Shown here: positions 6,730 through 13,671 of the stretch, piece by piece
Layout of the letters: every line of letters starts with the position of its first letter
How positions within the stretch are numbered: position 1 is the first letter of the stretch
Assembly: GCA_022822575.1 (NCBI GenBank)
Contig: JAJEBJ010000293.1
Coordinates: forward strand, 1-14,895
DNA length: 14,895 bases
Reading direction: 5' to 3'
Source of the DNA: Alphaproteobacteria bacterium
Lineage (GTDB): Bacteria > Pseudomonadota > Alphaproteobacteria > SP197
Made by a program: the position numbers and the translations under genes
The notes under the pieces: generated by a model
The model's database searches: none
What the model saw: the letters and a program-made list of their open reading frames with translations, nothing else
Told to the model about the DNA's origin: nothing

Positions 6730-6785
6730 CCTTCCTTGAGGTGATGTCGCCATGATGCGGACACCGCCGGCCAACTCAAGGGAGG
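6730..6785. promoter_or_regulatory. Symmetric leader elements in a divergent spacer
   Basis: The arms 6730-6740 (CCTTCCTTGAG) and 6775-6785 (CTCAAGGGAGG) form an imperfect inverted repeat, 10 of 11 positions pairing plus one G-T. Each arm contains the Shine-Dalgarno of one divergent gene: AAGGAAGGG for the enolase-superfamily gene and AAGGGAGG for the Rieske gene. It could be coincidence of two purine-rich sites or a shared operator. No clear -35/-10 pair is visible in the spacer. Confidence 0.3.
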
Positions 6786-6793
6786 CAATCTTC

Positions 6794-7933
6794 ATGACGG
6801 GTCCCCGACCCGCAATCATCACGGATCTCCTGCGCGTGACACCGCCGGCCAGCAGTTCGCCGACACTGCCTCCGGCGGTCTACACCGATCCGGATGTGTT
6901 GGCGCTCGAACGCGACCGGCTGTTCCGCAGCGGATGGGTGGGTTGCGGCCGCAGCGACCGATGGCCGTCTGCCGGGTCATGCGCTCCGGTTGATGTCGCC
7001 GGCGTACCGGTCCTCATCACCAGGGACGGGACGGGAACACTCCATGCCTTCGCCAATTCCTGCCGCCACCGCGGCACGGAGCTCGTTGGCGAATCATGCC
7101 GTCTCGCCCGCATCGTCTGCCCGTTTCATGCCTGGACCTACACCCTCGACGGCCGCCTGGTGGCGGCACCCCGCATGGAGTCGGCTTCCGGTTTTGACAT
7201 GGCGGACCACGGCCTCCATGCCTACCACGTGGCGGAGCGGGCGGGATTCGTATTCGTCAGCCTCGACGCGGCGCCCTGCTCGATCGACGACTGGCTCGGT
7301 GACTTCGAGGCCGTGCACGCGCCCTGGCCCCTCGATCGACTCGTCACCACGCGCCGCCTGGAACGCGACATTGCCTGCAACTGGAAACTGTTCCTTGAGG
7401 TCTTCAACGAGTACTACCACCTGGGCAGCGTCCACCGGCAAACCTTTGGCGCCATCTACGATGAACCCGATCCGCCGGATGCGGTGGCCGGCAACTTCAC
7501 GTCTCAGTTCGGCACGACATCGGGAACCGGAGCCCTGAAGTCCGGCGACCAGGAACACGCTCTTGATCCGATGCCGGGGCTCGGCGGGCGCCACCTCTCG
7601 GGCACGCGCTACACGTGGATCTATCCGAACATGACGTTTGCCGCCGGCAGGGAAGCGGTGTGGATGCTGGAAGCCTGGCCCCGGGAAACGGACTCATGCC
7701 GTGCCGTCATGTCCGTGTGCTTTCCCGTGGAGACGCGCGCGGCGCCGGGGTTCAAGCACGCCGCCCGGCACTACTATCAGCGCATGGATGAAGCCATGGA
7801 CGAGGACATCGATGTCCTCGAAAGGCAACAAGGCGGCATGGTGTCACCTGACGCTGTTCCGGGCCGGTTTGCGGCACTGGAACCGTCGCTGGCCAATTTT
7901 GCCTTCTGGTATGCAGCCCTGCTGGCTGCCTGA
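6794..7933 (+). CDS. Rieske non-haem iron oxygenase, alpha-subunit type
   Basis: This 379-residue enzyme has an N-terminal Rieske [2Fe-2S] domain, with ligands Cys90/His92 (NSCRHRG) and Cys109/His112 (CPFHAW), and a C-terminal mononuclear-iron domain with NEYYHLGSVH (205-214; His209, His214) and the acidic third ligand in DEDIDVLERQQ (336-346, probably Asp340). Such enzymes hydroxylate rings or N-methyl groups using O2 and electrons from a separate reductase, which is not encoded nearby. The ATG at 6794 is chosen over ATGs at 6752/6755 because GGGAGG sits eight bases upstream and residues before it are not family-like. It is divergent from the enolase-superfamily gene and ends only 4 bases from the convergent infA stop. 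The substrate is unknown. Confidence 0.92.
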   Translation: MTGPRPAIITDLLRVTPPASSSPTLPPAVYTDPDVLALERDRLFRSGWVGCGRSDRWPSAGSCAPVDVAGVPVLITRDGTGTLHAFANSCRHRGTELVGESCRLARIVCPFHAWTYTLDGRLVAAPRMESASGFDMADHGLHAYHVAERAGFVFVSLDAAPCSIDDWLGDFEAVHAPWPLDRLVTTRRLERDIACNWKLFLEVFNEYYHLGSVHRQTFGAIYDEPDPPDAVAGNFTSQFGTTSGTGALKSGDQEHALDPMPGLGGRHLSGTRYTWIYPNMTFAAGREAVWMLEAWPRETDSCRAVMSVCFPVETRAAPGFKHAARHYYQRMDEAMDEDIDVLERQQGGMVSPDAVPGRFAALEPSLANFAFWYAALLAA

Positions 7934-7937
7934 GCCG

Positions 7938-8222
7938 TCAGCGACGGCGATTGCGGGGGAACCTTCGGGGGTTGGCCCCGGGCACACGTGCCGTACTGCT
8001 TTCGTCCTTGTGACGGAAGTTGATGCGCGCCTTCGTGAGATCGTAGGGCGTCATTTCGACGGTGACGCGGTCACCCGTCAATACACGGATCCTGGCCTTG
8101 CGCATGCGGCCTGACGTGTAGGCCATCACCTTGTGGCCGTTGTCGAGTTCTACCCGGAAATGGGCGTCGGGAAGAACCTCCGTCACGACGCCATCAGCTT
8201 CTATCAGATCCTCTTTCGACAT
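7938..8222 (-). CDS. infA: Translation initiation factor IF-1, C-terminally extended paralogue
   Basis: This 94-residue protein is an S1/OB-fold IF-1, which binds the 30S A site during initiation. Residues 1-72 align throughout with IF-1 (MSKEDLIEADG, FRVELDNGH at 22-30, YTSGRMRK at 35-42, IRVLTGDRVTVEMTPYDLTK at 45-64). After INFRHKDE (67-74) there is a 20-residue tail ending in PRRFPRNRRR, giving 94 rather than about 72 residues. HKDE-type extended copies are known as second infA genes in Proteobacteria, so this may not be the cell's only IF-1. AAGGGAG six bases upstream fixes ATG 8220-8222. It is divergent from the cold-shock gene, with which it shares a nucleic-acid-chaperone fold. Confidence 0.95.
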   Translation of the reverse strand: MSKEDLIEADGVVTEVLPDAHFRVELDNGHKVMAYTSGRMRKARIRVLTGDRVTVEMTPYDLTKARINFRHKDESSTARVPGANPRRFPRNRRR

Positions 8223-8573
8223 GCAGGACTCCCTTGCAGTTGCCACGTTCCGCCCTTCCGGAGGCCCGGCAGAGCAGCATTTCCTGCTCCATGTGGACCA
8301 AAGACGGGCGAAGTGCAAGCGTCGGGAATCACATGATCGGGCCTGCTACGGGCTGTACCCCGCGTGGCGAATGCTCTAGTAGGCACGTGCGAACGCAGTC
8401 ACAGCCAAACTTTTTACTTGTCTGTTACAGAATTTGGTTCACCATGGGGGAAGTAGTCCGCGGCAACCGGAGATGTTATGGCTTGCCTGCCGGAAGCCTG
8501 TCCTGTCCGATGAGAAGTCCCGTGACCACCAACAGAACGGGAGCGGACACATTGCAACACTGGAACAATGCGC
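8223..8573. other. Long spacer/leader between infA and the cold-shock gene
   Basis: No gene is supported here; frames spanning it are Ser/Arg-rich and lack family character. The part before the cold-shock gene has two hairpin-forming repeats: GGCTT/AAGCC (8480-8484, 8494-8498) and TCCCGT/ACGGGA (8518-8523, 8537-8542). A T-rich stretch at 8410-8440 is the likeliest promoter zone, although I cannot fix -35/-10 elements. A start there would leave a leader of roughly 120-150 bases, as long structured leaders are common on cold-shock genes. Confidence 0.45.
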
Positions 8574-9104
8574 ATGTCTGACGAGTATGAATCGGAATCC
8601 CCGGGCAGCCGTCTCAACGTCTCGGCCACTGTCAAGTGGTACAATTCGACAAAGGGATTCGGTTTCGTTCAGGTCAATCCCGACGAACCTGATGTGTTTA
8701 TCCATGCCTCCGCCGTGACCCAGGCCGGCCTGAGTGATATCCCCAACGGTGCCACCATTGAGTGTGACATCATCCGCACGGAGCGGGGATTCCAGGTTTC
8801 CAACCTTCACAAGGTCGACGTGTCGACAGCGGAACAGATGCCTCCCCGTGATCGAGGCAGGGCCCCCCGTGAATGGCAGGGTTCCTACGGTGACGAGCAC
8901 GAGACTGACGGCACGGTGAAGTTCTTCGATACCAACAGGGGTTTCGGCTTCATCGTTCCAGACGACAGTGACCGTGACATCTTCCTTCCCGGACGCATTC
9001 TCACGCGAGCCGGCATTCCCATGCTGGAATCCAACCAGCGGGTGCGGGTCCGCTGGCGCGAGGGTGACCGGGGGCCGCTGGCAACGTGGGTGGAGCCTGC
9101 CTAA
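8574..9104 (+). CDS. Twin cold-shock-domain protein
   Basis: This 176-residue protein carries two cold-shock domains joined by a charged linker (about 83-111). Such OB-fold proteins bind single-stranded RNA/DNA and melt RNA structure. Domain 1 (17-82) has intact RNP1 KGFGFV (27-32) and RNP2 VFIHASAV (41-48). Domain 2 (112-174) keeps RNP1 as RGFGFI (122-127), but RNP2 is DIFLPGRIL (135-143), without the usual His, so its RNA binding may be altered. Twin-domain proteins of this size are common in alphaproteobacteria. ATG 8574 is preferred to ATG 8568 because GGAA at 8562-8565 is well spaced only for the former; the longer form adds just two residues. It is preceded by a long, possibly structured leader, consistent with post-transcriptional control. 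Confidence 0.92.
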   Translation: MSDEYESESPGSRLNVSATVKWYNSTKGFGFVQVNPDEPDVFIHASAVTQAGLSDIPNGATIECDIIRTERGFQVSNLHKVDVSTAEQMPPRDRGRAPREWQGSYGDEHETDGTVKFFDTNRGFGFIVPDDSDRDIFLPGRILTRAGIPMLESNQRVRVRWREGDRGPLATWVEPA

Positions 9105-9143
9105 ACCGGCATTTCGGTTCTCGATCGCACGCTTCCCGGCGGT

Positions 9144-10262
9144 TCAGGGATCGCCCATGGCGCTCAGCCATTTCGCCTGGAAATCATGCACCGCATGTTC
9201 GCTGTACTGGCTGCGCTCAGGGTCGACGATGAACCGGCCCTGACGGTAACCTAGAGAGTGCAGTCCCTGCTGCACGCTCTCGCACAGCGGAATGTCCTCA
9301 AGGCGCACCTCGTGCACGAAGTCGATGACCTCCTGTTCCTGGGCGGTCGGAGTCGACTGCGGGAAGTACCACTCGCAGCGCTGCACCGTTTCCTCGGGCC
9401 CCAGGGGAACATGGTGGAACACGGTGAGGTTGCCCCCCGGATAGGCCTCACACACCCAATTCGGCCACAATAGCCAGCTGGCAAAGCTCTCCGGTTTCGC
9501 CGCCCCTCTTGTTACCGACCGGTAGCCCACGTTCTTCTCAACCGAATAGTGGGCGTGGTGATGATCATGGGTGGCGATGCGGTAGCTCTCCCAGTCAATC
9601 GCTTCCTCGATCAGCGAACGGTGCTGGTTCGGGCAATGGAAGCACTCATCATAGTTCTCCACCGAGTTCTTCCAGTTGGCCTTGAGAGGGTACTCGCTGC
9701 GGTCGGCGCACTTCAGTTCCGCCGCCATCGGAGAGAAGGACGCGATCTCGGCTTCGAGCGCTGCCGTCACCTGGCCGAAGGGCGGTGCGTTGCCATCAAG
9801 ATTGACGAAGAGGAAACCCAGCATCTCGCCCACGGGGACCTCCTCGAGGTGATACGCCGAGGCATCGAAGCCAGCCATGCGTTCACTGCCCCGCGCCGTA
9901 CGCAGGGCGCCGCTCTGATCATACGCCCAGTTGTGATAGGGGCAGGTGATGATCGGACCAAGACGACCCTCTCCCTCAAGCAGGCGGTGGGCGCGATGCT
10001 GGCAGACGTTGAAAAAGGTCTTGATCTCGCCCTTCGCGTCGCGCAGCACGATCACGCTCTGATCGACGATGTCGCGCACGATGTAACTGCCGTTGTCCGG
10101 CACCATCGAGACATGCCCGACATACTGCCAGGTGGCATGGAAGACCCGGCGTTTCTCACGCTCGTAGATCGCCGGATCGTGGTAGTAGGATGCCGACATC
10201 GTCTGGGATCGTTCCGGATCATCCTGGAAGCCGGTGACCGGAAGAGAAGTAACCGCGGCCAT
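9144..10262 (-). CDS. Rieske oxygenase of the quaternary-amine (GbcA/CntA-like) type
   Basis: This 372-residue enzyme has Rieske ligands Cys87/His89 (NVCQHRAH) and Cys107/His110 (CPYHNWAY), and a catalytic iron site in ENYDECFHCPNQH (202-214; Asp205/Glu206, His209, His214) with Asp323 in LEDIPLCESVQQG as likely third ligand. The ENY-x-ECxHC-P-x-x-H form is typical of Rieske enzymes acting on glycine betaine, stachydrine or carnitine, so N-demethylation or C-N cleavage of a quaternary amine is the best guess. No reductase partner lies in the window. ATG 10260-10262 follows GAGAGA and has a good promoter candidate upstream (10297-10324). It is divergent from the zinc-finger/oxidoreductase/sulfatase operon and convergent with the cold-shock gene, 39 bases from it. 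Confidence 0.93.
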   Translation of the reverse strand: MAAVTSLPVTGFQDDPERSQTMSASYYHDPAIYEREKRRVFHATWQYVGHVSMVPDNGSYIVRDIVDQSVIVLRDAKGEIKTFFNVCQHRAHRLLEGEGRLGPIITCPYHNWAYDQSGALRTARGSERMAGFDASAYHLEEVPVGEMLGFLFVNLDGNAPPFGQVTAALEAEIASFSPMAAELKCADRSEYPLKANWKNSVENYDECFHCPNQHRSLIEEAIDWESYRIATHDHHHAHYSVEKNVGYRSVTRGAAKPESFASWLLWPNWVCEAYPGGNLTVFHHVPLGPEETVQRCEWYFPQSTPTAQEQEVIDFVHEVRLEDIPLCESVQQGLHSLGYRQGRFIVDPERSQYSEHAVHDFQAKWLSAMGDP

Positions 10263-10296
10263 GATGTCTCTCGCGAAGGTGGTTTGCGCTCCTGGA

Positions 10297-10324
10297 GATA
10301 TACATCAACGGTGTCACTGTTCAA
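10297..10324 (-). promoter_or_regulatory. Candidate sigma-70-type promoter of the Rieske gene
   Basis: On the minus strand TTGAAC (10319-10324), a 16-base spacer and TATATC (10297-10302) would start transcription near 10290 and leave about 28 bases before the ATG at 10262. The -35 matches 4 of 6 and the -10 also matches the consensus well for a GC-rich genome. Confidence 0.45.
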
Positions 10325-10357
10325 TCTCCAGACCTTGCCTGTAGACTCCAGCCCGCC

Positions 10358-10696
10358 ATGCATGACGCTGCAGGAATCGAACGCCTTCTGAAGGATCGGC
10401 TCACCCGGATCGATGATGATCAGGCGGCCACGGCCAGTGAACGCAGTCCAGTGATGCTCGATCAGTCCCGGATCGGCCGGCTGTCGCGCATGGATGCCCT
10501 GCAGGTCCAGGCGATGGCCGAGGCACAGGAACGGCGACGTCGTGCCGAGCGCCAGCGGATCGAGGCTGCCCTCGAGCGCCTGGCTGACGGTACCTGGGGC
10601 CTGTGCACCGAGTGCGGCGAGGAGATTGCCGGGGCCCGTCTTGACTTCGACCCCACCGTTGCCCTCTGCATCCGTTGCGCCCGGGAGGCCGGATAA
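10358..10696 (+). CDS. DksA/TraR-type C4 zinc-finger protein
   Basis: This 112-residue protein has an N-terminal, largely helical and charged region (about 1-78, coiled-coil-like around 45-75, rich in Arg/Glu/Ala) and a C-terminal four-Cys finger with Cys83/Cys86 (GLCTECGEEI) and Cys104/Cys107 (ALCIRCAREAG). This is the DksA/TraR finger; short members bind RNA polymerase through its secondary channel and tune promoters, though many are uncharacterised. It lacks the full DksA length (about 150), so it is closer to TraR/YbiI-type proteins. The Shine-Dalgarno is weak. Its stop overlaps the next start as TAATG (10694-10698), so it is coupled to the FAD oxidoreductase and may regulate its own operon or the divergent Rieske gene; that is inference. 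Confidence 0.87.
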   Translation: MHDAAGIERLLKDRLTRIDDDQAATASERSPVMLDQSRIGRLSRMDALQVQAMAEAQERRRRAERQRIEAALERLADGTWGLCTECGEEIAGARLDFDPTVALCIRCAREAG

Positions 10697-12033
10697 TGCC
10701 CATGCTCAGCCACCAAAGTCCCGTGACCTTCCGGGATCCGCTCCCCGAACGCGTCGATGTCGTGGTCATCGGTGGCGGCATCGCCGGCATTGCCAGCGCC
10801 TGGTTCCTCGCCGAACGCGGCGACAGGGTTCTTGTCGTCGAGAAGGGGAGGATTGCCGGAGAGCAGTCGAGCAGGAACTGGGGCTGGGTGCGCCAGCAGG
10901 GCCGCGATGCTGCGGAACTCCCGATCATGATGGAGTCGAACCGAATCTGGCGCGGCCTGGCGGCGACTACAGGCTACGCGGACCTCGCGTTCACACAATC
11001 GGCGTGTGTCAAGCTGGTGGAGAACGAAGAGGCGGTCGCCGGCATGGAGGCGTGGCATGCCATCGCCCGGGAACACCAGCTCGACACGGTCCTCTTCAGC
11101 GCCCGCGAGATCGAGAACCGGTTTGCCGCCATGGGCGGCAGCTTCGTCGGCGGCATGATGACCGCATCGGATGGCCGTGCCGAACCCGAGCGTGCGGTGC
11201 CGGCCTGGGCGCACGCCCTTCGGGACCGTGGTGTGACCGTCATCGAGGAGTGCGCAGCACGGGTTCCCGACATCGAGGGTGGACGCATCGTCGGCGTCGT
11301 CACGGAAAAGGGCCGTGTTGCCTGCGACCGCCTGCTCCTTGCCGGCGGCGCGTGGTCATCCGGATTTGCCGCAAATTGCGGCATCGACCTCGCCCAGCTG
11401 GTGGTGCGCTCCACGGCGGCGCGGACCTCTCCGTCGGAGGATATCCTGCCGCTCAACATGTCGGTTCCCGGACTGGCCACGCGGCGTCGCGCTGACGGGG
11501 GCTACACGGTCTCCACCGGAGATGTCGCCGAACACTACGTCGGACCGCCGTCCTTCCGGCACGCCACGCGGTTTGTGCCCCTGCTGCGCAAGTCCGCCCG
11601 CGACGTCAGGCTTCGCCCGGCAGCCCCCGCCGGATATCCAGGGAGCTGGGGTCTCGCCCGGCGTTGGTCGGCTGACGAGGAGTCTCCCTTTGAGCGCCAG
11701 CGCGTCCTCAATCCTCCACCTTCGCCTCTCGTCATCCAGCGCCTCGAGGAACGCCTGCCCCGGAGGGCGCCTGCCCTTGCAAGGGCAGGACTGGCCGAGG
11801 CCTGGGCCGGCATGATCGATGTCACGCCCGATGCCGTTCCCATTCTCGGGGAACTGCCGGTACCGGGGCTCTTTGTGGCCACCGGATTCAGCGGCCACGG
11901 CTTCGGCATCGGCCCTGCAATCGGGCGCATCATGGCCGATCTCGTCACCGGACGCAGTCCCGGACACGACCTGCATCGCTTCCGCCCGGGACGCTTTGCC
12001 GACGGATCAAGGATCGTGCCCGGACCCTACTGA
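10696..12033 (+). CDS. FAD-dependent oxidoreductase, DAO/DadA-like
   Basis: This 445-residue protein belongs to the DAO family of flavoenzymes that oxidise amino acids or N-methylated amines. The Rossmann FAD motif is at 22-49 (VVVIGGGIAG, with Glu49 ending the second strand), followed by SSRNWGWVRQQGRD at 58-71, typical of DadA-like members, a middle substrate domain, LLLAGGAWS at 213-221, and a C-terminal FAD segment TPDAVPILGELP...GFSGHGFGIGPAIGR (377-411). Cytoplasmic, or membrane-associated through the electron acceptor. ATG 10696 overlaps the preceding stop and has GGGAGG seven bases upstream, which decides the start. The sulfatase gene begins 10 bases after its stop. An N-demethylating or D-amino-acid-type dehydrogenase fits the two Rieske enzymes and the GcvT-like protein, but the substrate cannot be read. 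Confidence 0.92.
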   Translation: MPMLSHQSPVTFRDPLPERVDVVVIGGGIAGIASAWFLAERGDRVLVVEKGRIAGEQSSRNWGWVRQQGRDAAELPIMMESNRIWRGLAATTGYADLAFTQSACVKLVENEEAVAGMEAWHAIAREHQLDTVLFSAREIENRFAAMGGSFVGGMMTASDGRAEPERAVPAWAHALRDRGVTVIEECAARVPDIEGGRIVGVVTEKGRVACDRLLLAGGAWSSGFAANCGIDLAQLVVRSTAARTSPSEDILPLNMSVPGLATRRRADGGYTVSTGDVAEHYVGPPSFRHATRFVPLLRKSARDVRLRPAAPAGYPGSWGLARRWSADEESPFERQRVLNPPPSPLVIQRLEERLPRRAPALARAGLAEAWAGMIDVTPDAVPILGELPVPGLFVATGFSGHGFGIGPAIGRIMADLVTGRSPGHDLHRFRPGRFADGSRIVPGPY

Positions 12034-12043
12034 GGCAGGACCG

Positions 12044-13543
12044 ATGCGTCCGAACATTCTTTTCCTGTGCACCGACCAGCAGCGTGCAGACAGTCTGGGA
12101 TGCTATGGTGAGACCAGCGCCTCCACCCCCCATCTCGATGCCCTGGCCGCACGCGGCCTGCGCTTCGACAACCACCTGACTCCCAACCAGATCTGCTGTC
12201 CGAGCCGCGGCACCATGATCTCGGGGCTCTATCCCCGGCATCACGGCATGACGACCAACGGACGCACTCTCGAGCAGGGGCTCCACGTTCTGCCCGCCCT
12301 TCTCTCAGGCGCCGGCTACGACACCCACGCCGTGGGCAAGCTTCACCTGCAGCCGATTCTCGCTCCCGAGGATCGTGGCTATCCGGAATCGGTCGCCTTC
12401 TGGTCATCGAACGATCACGCGAATTGGACCGGACCCTATTTCGGCTACGGCACAGTGGACTTCGTGATCGGCGAATCCCTGCTCGTCACCGAAGGCGGCC
12501 ACTACGCCGCCTGGTTGAAGAGGGAACATCCGCAGGCCGTGCCGCTCTTCCAGCCCGCCGCCGCCCTCGAGGGCCCGCTTGACGATCTTGCCGAGGCCTG
12601 GGTTTCGGCGGTGCCGCATGCGCTTCACTACAACACGTGGATCGCCGACAGGGCGATCGCCTTTCTCGAGCGCGCCCGGCCGCCCTTCATGATGTTCGTC
12701 TCGACACCCGACCCCCATCATCCGTTCAGCCCGCCAAGGCCATGGGCGGATCTCCATGATCCCGGCCCCCTGCCCCGGCACGACCCGGGAGAGCTTGAAC
12801 GCATGCCGGACTACATCAGCCAGCATCTTGCGACCGACTGGATCGACAATGCGGCAGCGGCCGTCGAGCAGGGAGGGATGACCCTCACGTCGGACATGTC
12901 GGATGCCAGCCTCGGCCGGGCGATCGGCCTGACGCGGGGCATGGAGTCCCAGGTGGATCACGCCTTCGGCCGGATTCTGGCCACACTCGCCCGCCTCGGC
13001 CTCGCCGATGACACGGTGGTCATCTTCACCTCCGACCACGGAGAGTTTCTCGGTCACCACGGTTTGCTGCACAAGGGACCGCCACCCTGGCGCGATCTCA
13101 CCCGGGTGAGTTTCATCATGGCGGGACCGGGCATTCCTGCAGGCGGCACCACCAGGGCGCCGTCGAGCCATCTCGACATCATGCCGACGCTGCTTGACCT
13201 GGCCGGCGTCGCCCTGCCGCCCCGTCTCGACGGAATGTCCCTGAGGCCGCTCCTCGAGGGCCGACCCCTCGACCGCAAGGCGCGTTTCCTCGAGTACCAT
13301 CCACGAATCGACCGGCGCCTCTACAACCATTCCATCGTCACCGATGGCCGGCGCCTCACTCTCTATCCCCTGGGCAAGGCAAACTGGGGCGAACTCTTCG
13401 ATCTCGAGGCCGATCCGGACGAACACCACAATCTCTTCCACGATCCTGCCCACCGTGTTCACCGGGATTCCCTTGCCGAGGTCCTGACCGCCTCTTTCCC
13501 TGCCGCTCCCGATGCCGGAACCCGGCTCATCGCCAAGTGGTAA
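12044..13543 (+). CDS. Type I sulfatase / alkaline-phosphatase-superfamily hydrolase
   Basis: This 499-residue enzyme carries the type I sulfatase signature: CCPSRGTMISG at 51-61, in which Cys51 is the residue converted to formylglycine (C-x-P-S-R with x = Cys). Metal and active-site residues are visible at TDQQ (Asp11/Gln12), GKLH (Lys99/His101) and TSDHGE (Asp331/His332), with Lys344 in LLHKGP; the C-terminal FDLEADPDEHHNL is the common sulfatase closing motif. It would hydrolyse a sulfate ester; phosphonate monoester hydrolases and choline-sulfatase-like enzymes share this fold and are alternatives. No secretion signal is evident, so it is probably cytoplasmic. The ATG lies 10 bases after the oxidoreductase stop with GAGG/AGGA upstream, so it is cotranscribed. 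No formylglycine-generating enzyme is nearby. Confidence 0.93.
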   Translation: MRPNILFLCTDQQRADSLGCYGETSASTPHLDALAARGLRFDNHLTPNQICCPSRGTMISGLYPRHHGMTTNGRTLEQGLHVLPALLSGAGYDTHAVGKLHLQPILAPEDRGYPESVAFWSSNDHANWTGPYFGYGTVDFVIGESLLVTEGGHYAAWLKREHPQAVPLFQPAAALEGPLDDLAEAWVSAVPHALHYNTWIADRAIAFLERARPPFMMFVSTPDPHHPFSPPRPWADLHDPGPLPRHDPGELERMPDYISQHLATDWIDNAAAAVEQGGMTLTSDMSDASLGRAIGLTRGMESQVDHAFGRILATLARLGLADDTVVIFTSDHGEFLGHHGLLHKGPPPWRDLTRVSFIMAGPGIPAGGTTRAPSSHLDIMPTLLDLAGVALPPRLDGMSLRPLLEGRPLDRKARFLEYHPRIDRRLYNHSIVTDGRRLTLYPLGKANWGELFDLEADPDEHHNLFHDPAHRVHRDSLAEVLTASFPAAPDAGTRLIAKW

Positions 13544-13574
13544 GGCCGGCACGAGCGATCCGTCCGTCAGGGAG

Positions 13575-13610
13575 CCTGCCTGTAAAGCCGTCCCGGAAGA
13601 TTCCGGCAGG
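13575..13610. terminator. Nested inverted repeats in a convergent spacer
   Basis: CCTGCC (13575-13580) can pair with GGCAGG (13605-13610), enclosing CCGGAA-GA-TTCCGG (13593-13606), itself a 6-bp inverted repeat. The region lies 31 bases after the sulfatase stop and 61 bases before the end of the minus-strand ATPase gene, where a shared terminator is expected. There is no T-run, so confidence is low. Confidence 0.35.
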
Positions 13611-13671
13611 GGAGGTGACCACTCATGTGGCGCCCGCAACACCCTCTCGACCGGACAGCGCAGCGTCCCGG

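Noticed and set aside
8234..8581. A 115-codon plus-strand frame between infA and the cold-shock gene
   Set aside because: It is Ser/Arg/Cys-rich with no family resemblance and overlaps the probable promoter and leader of the cold-shock gene.
9104..9119. AACCG/CGGTT hairpin after the cold-shock gene as a terminator
   Set aside because: The stem is only 5 bp, includes the last base of the stop codon, and has no T-run.
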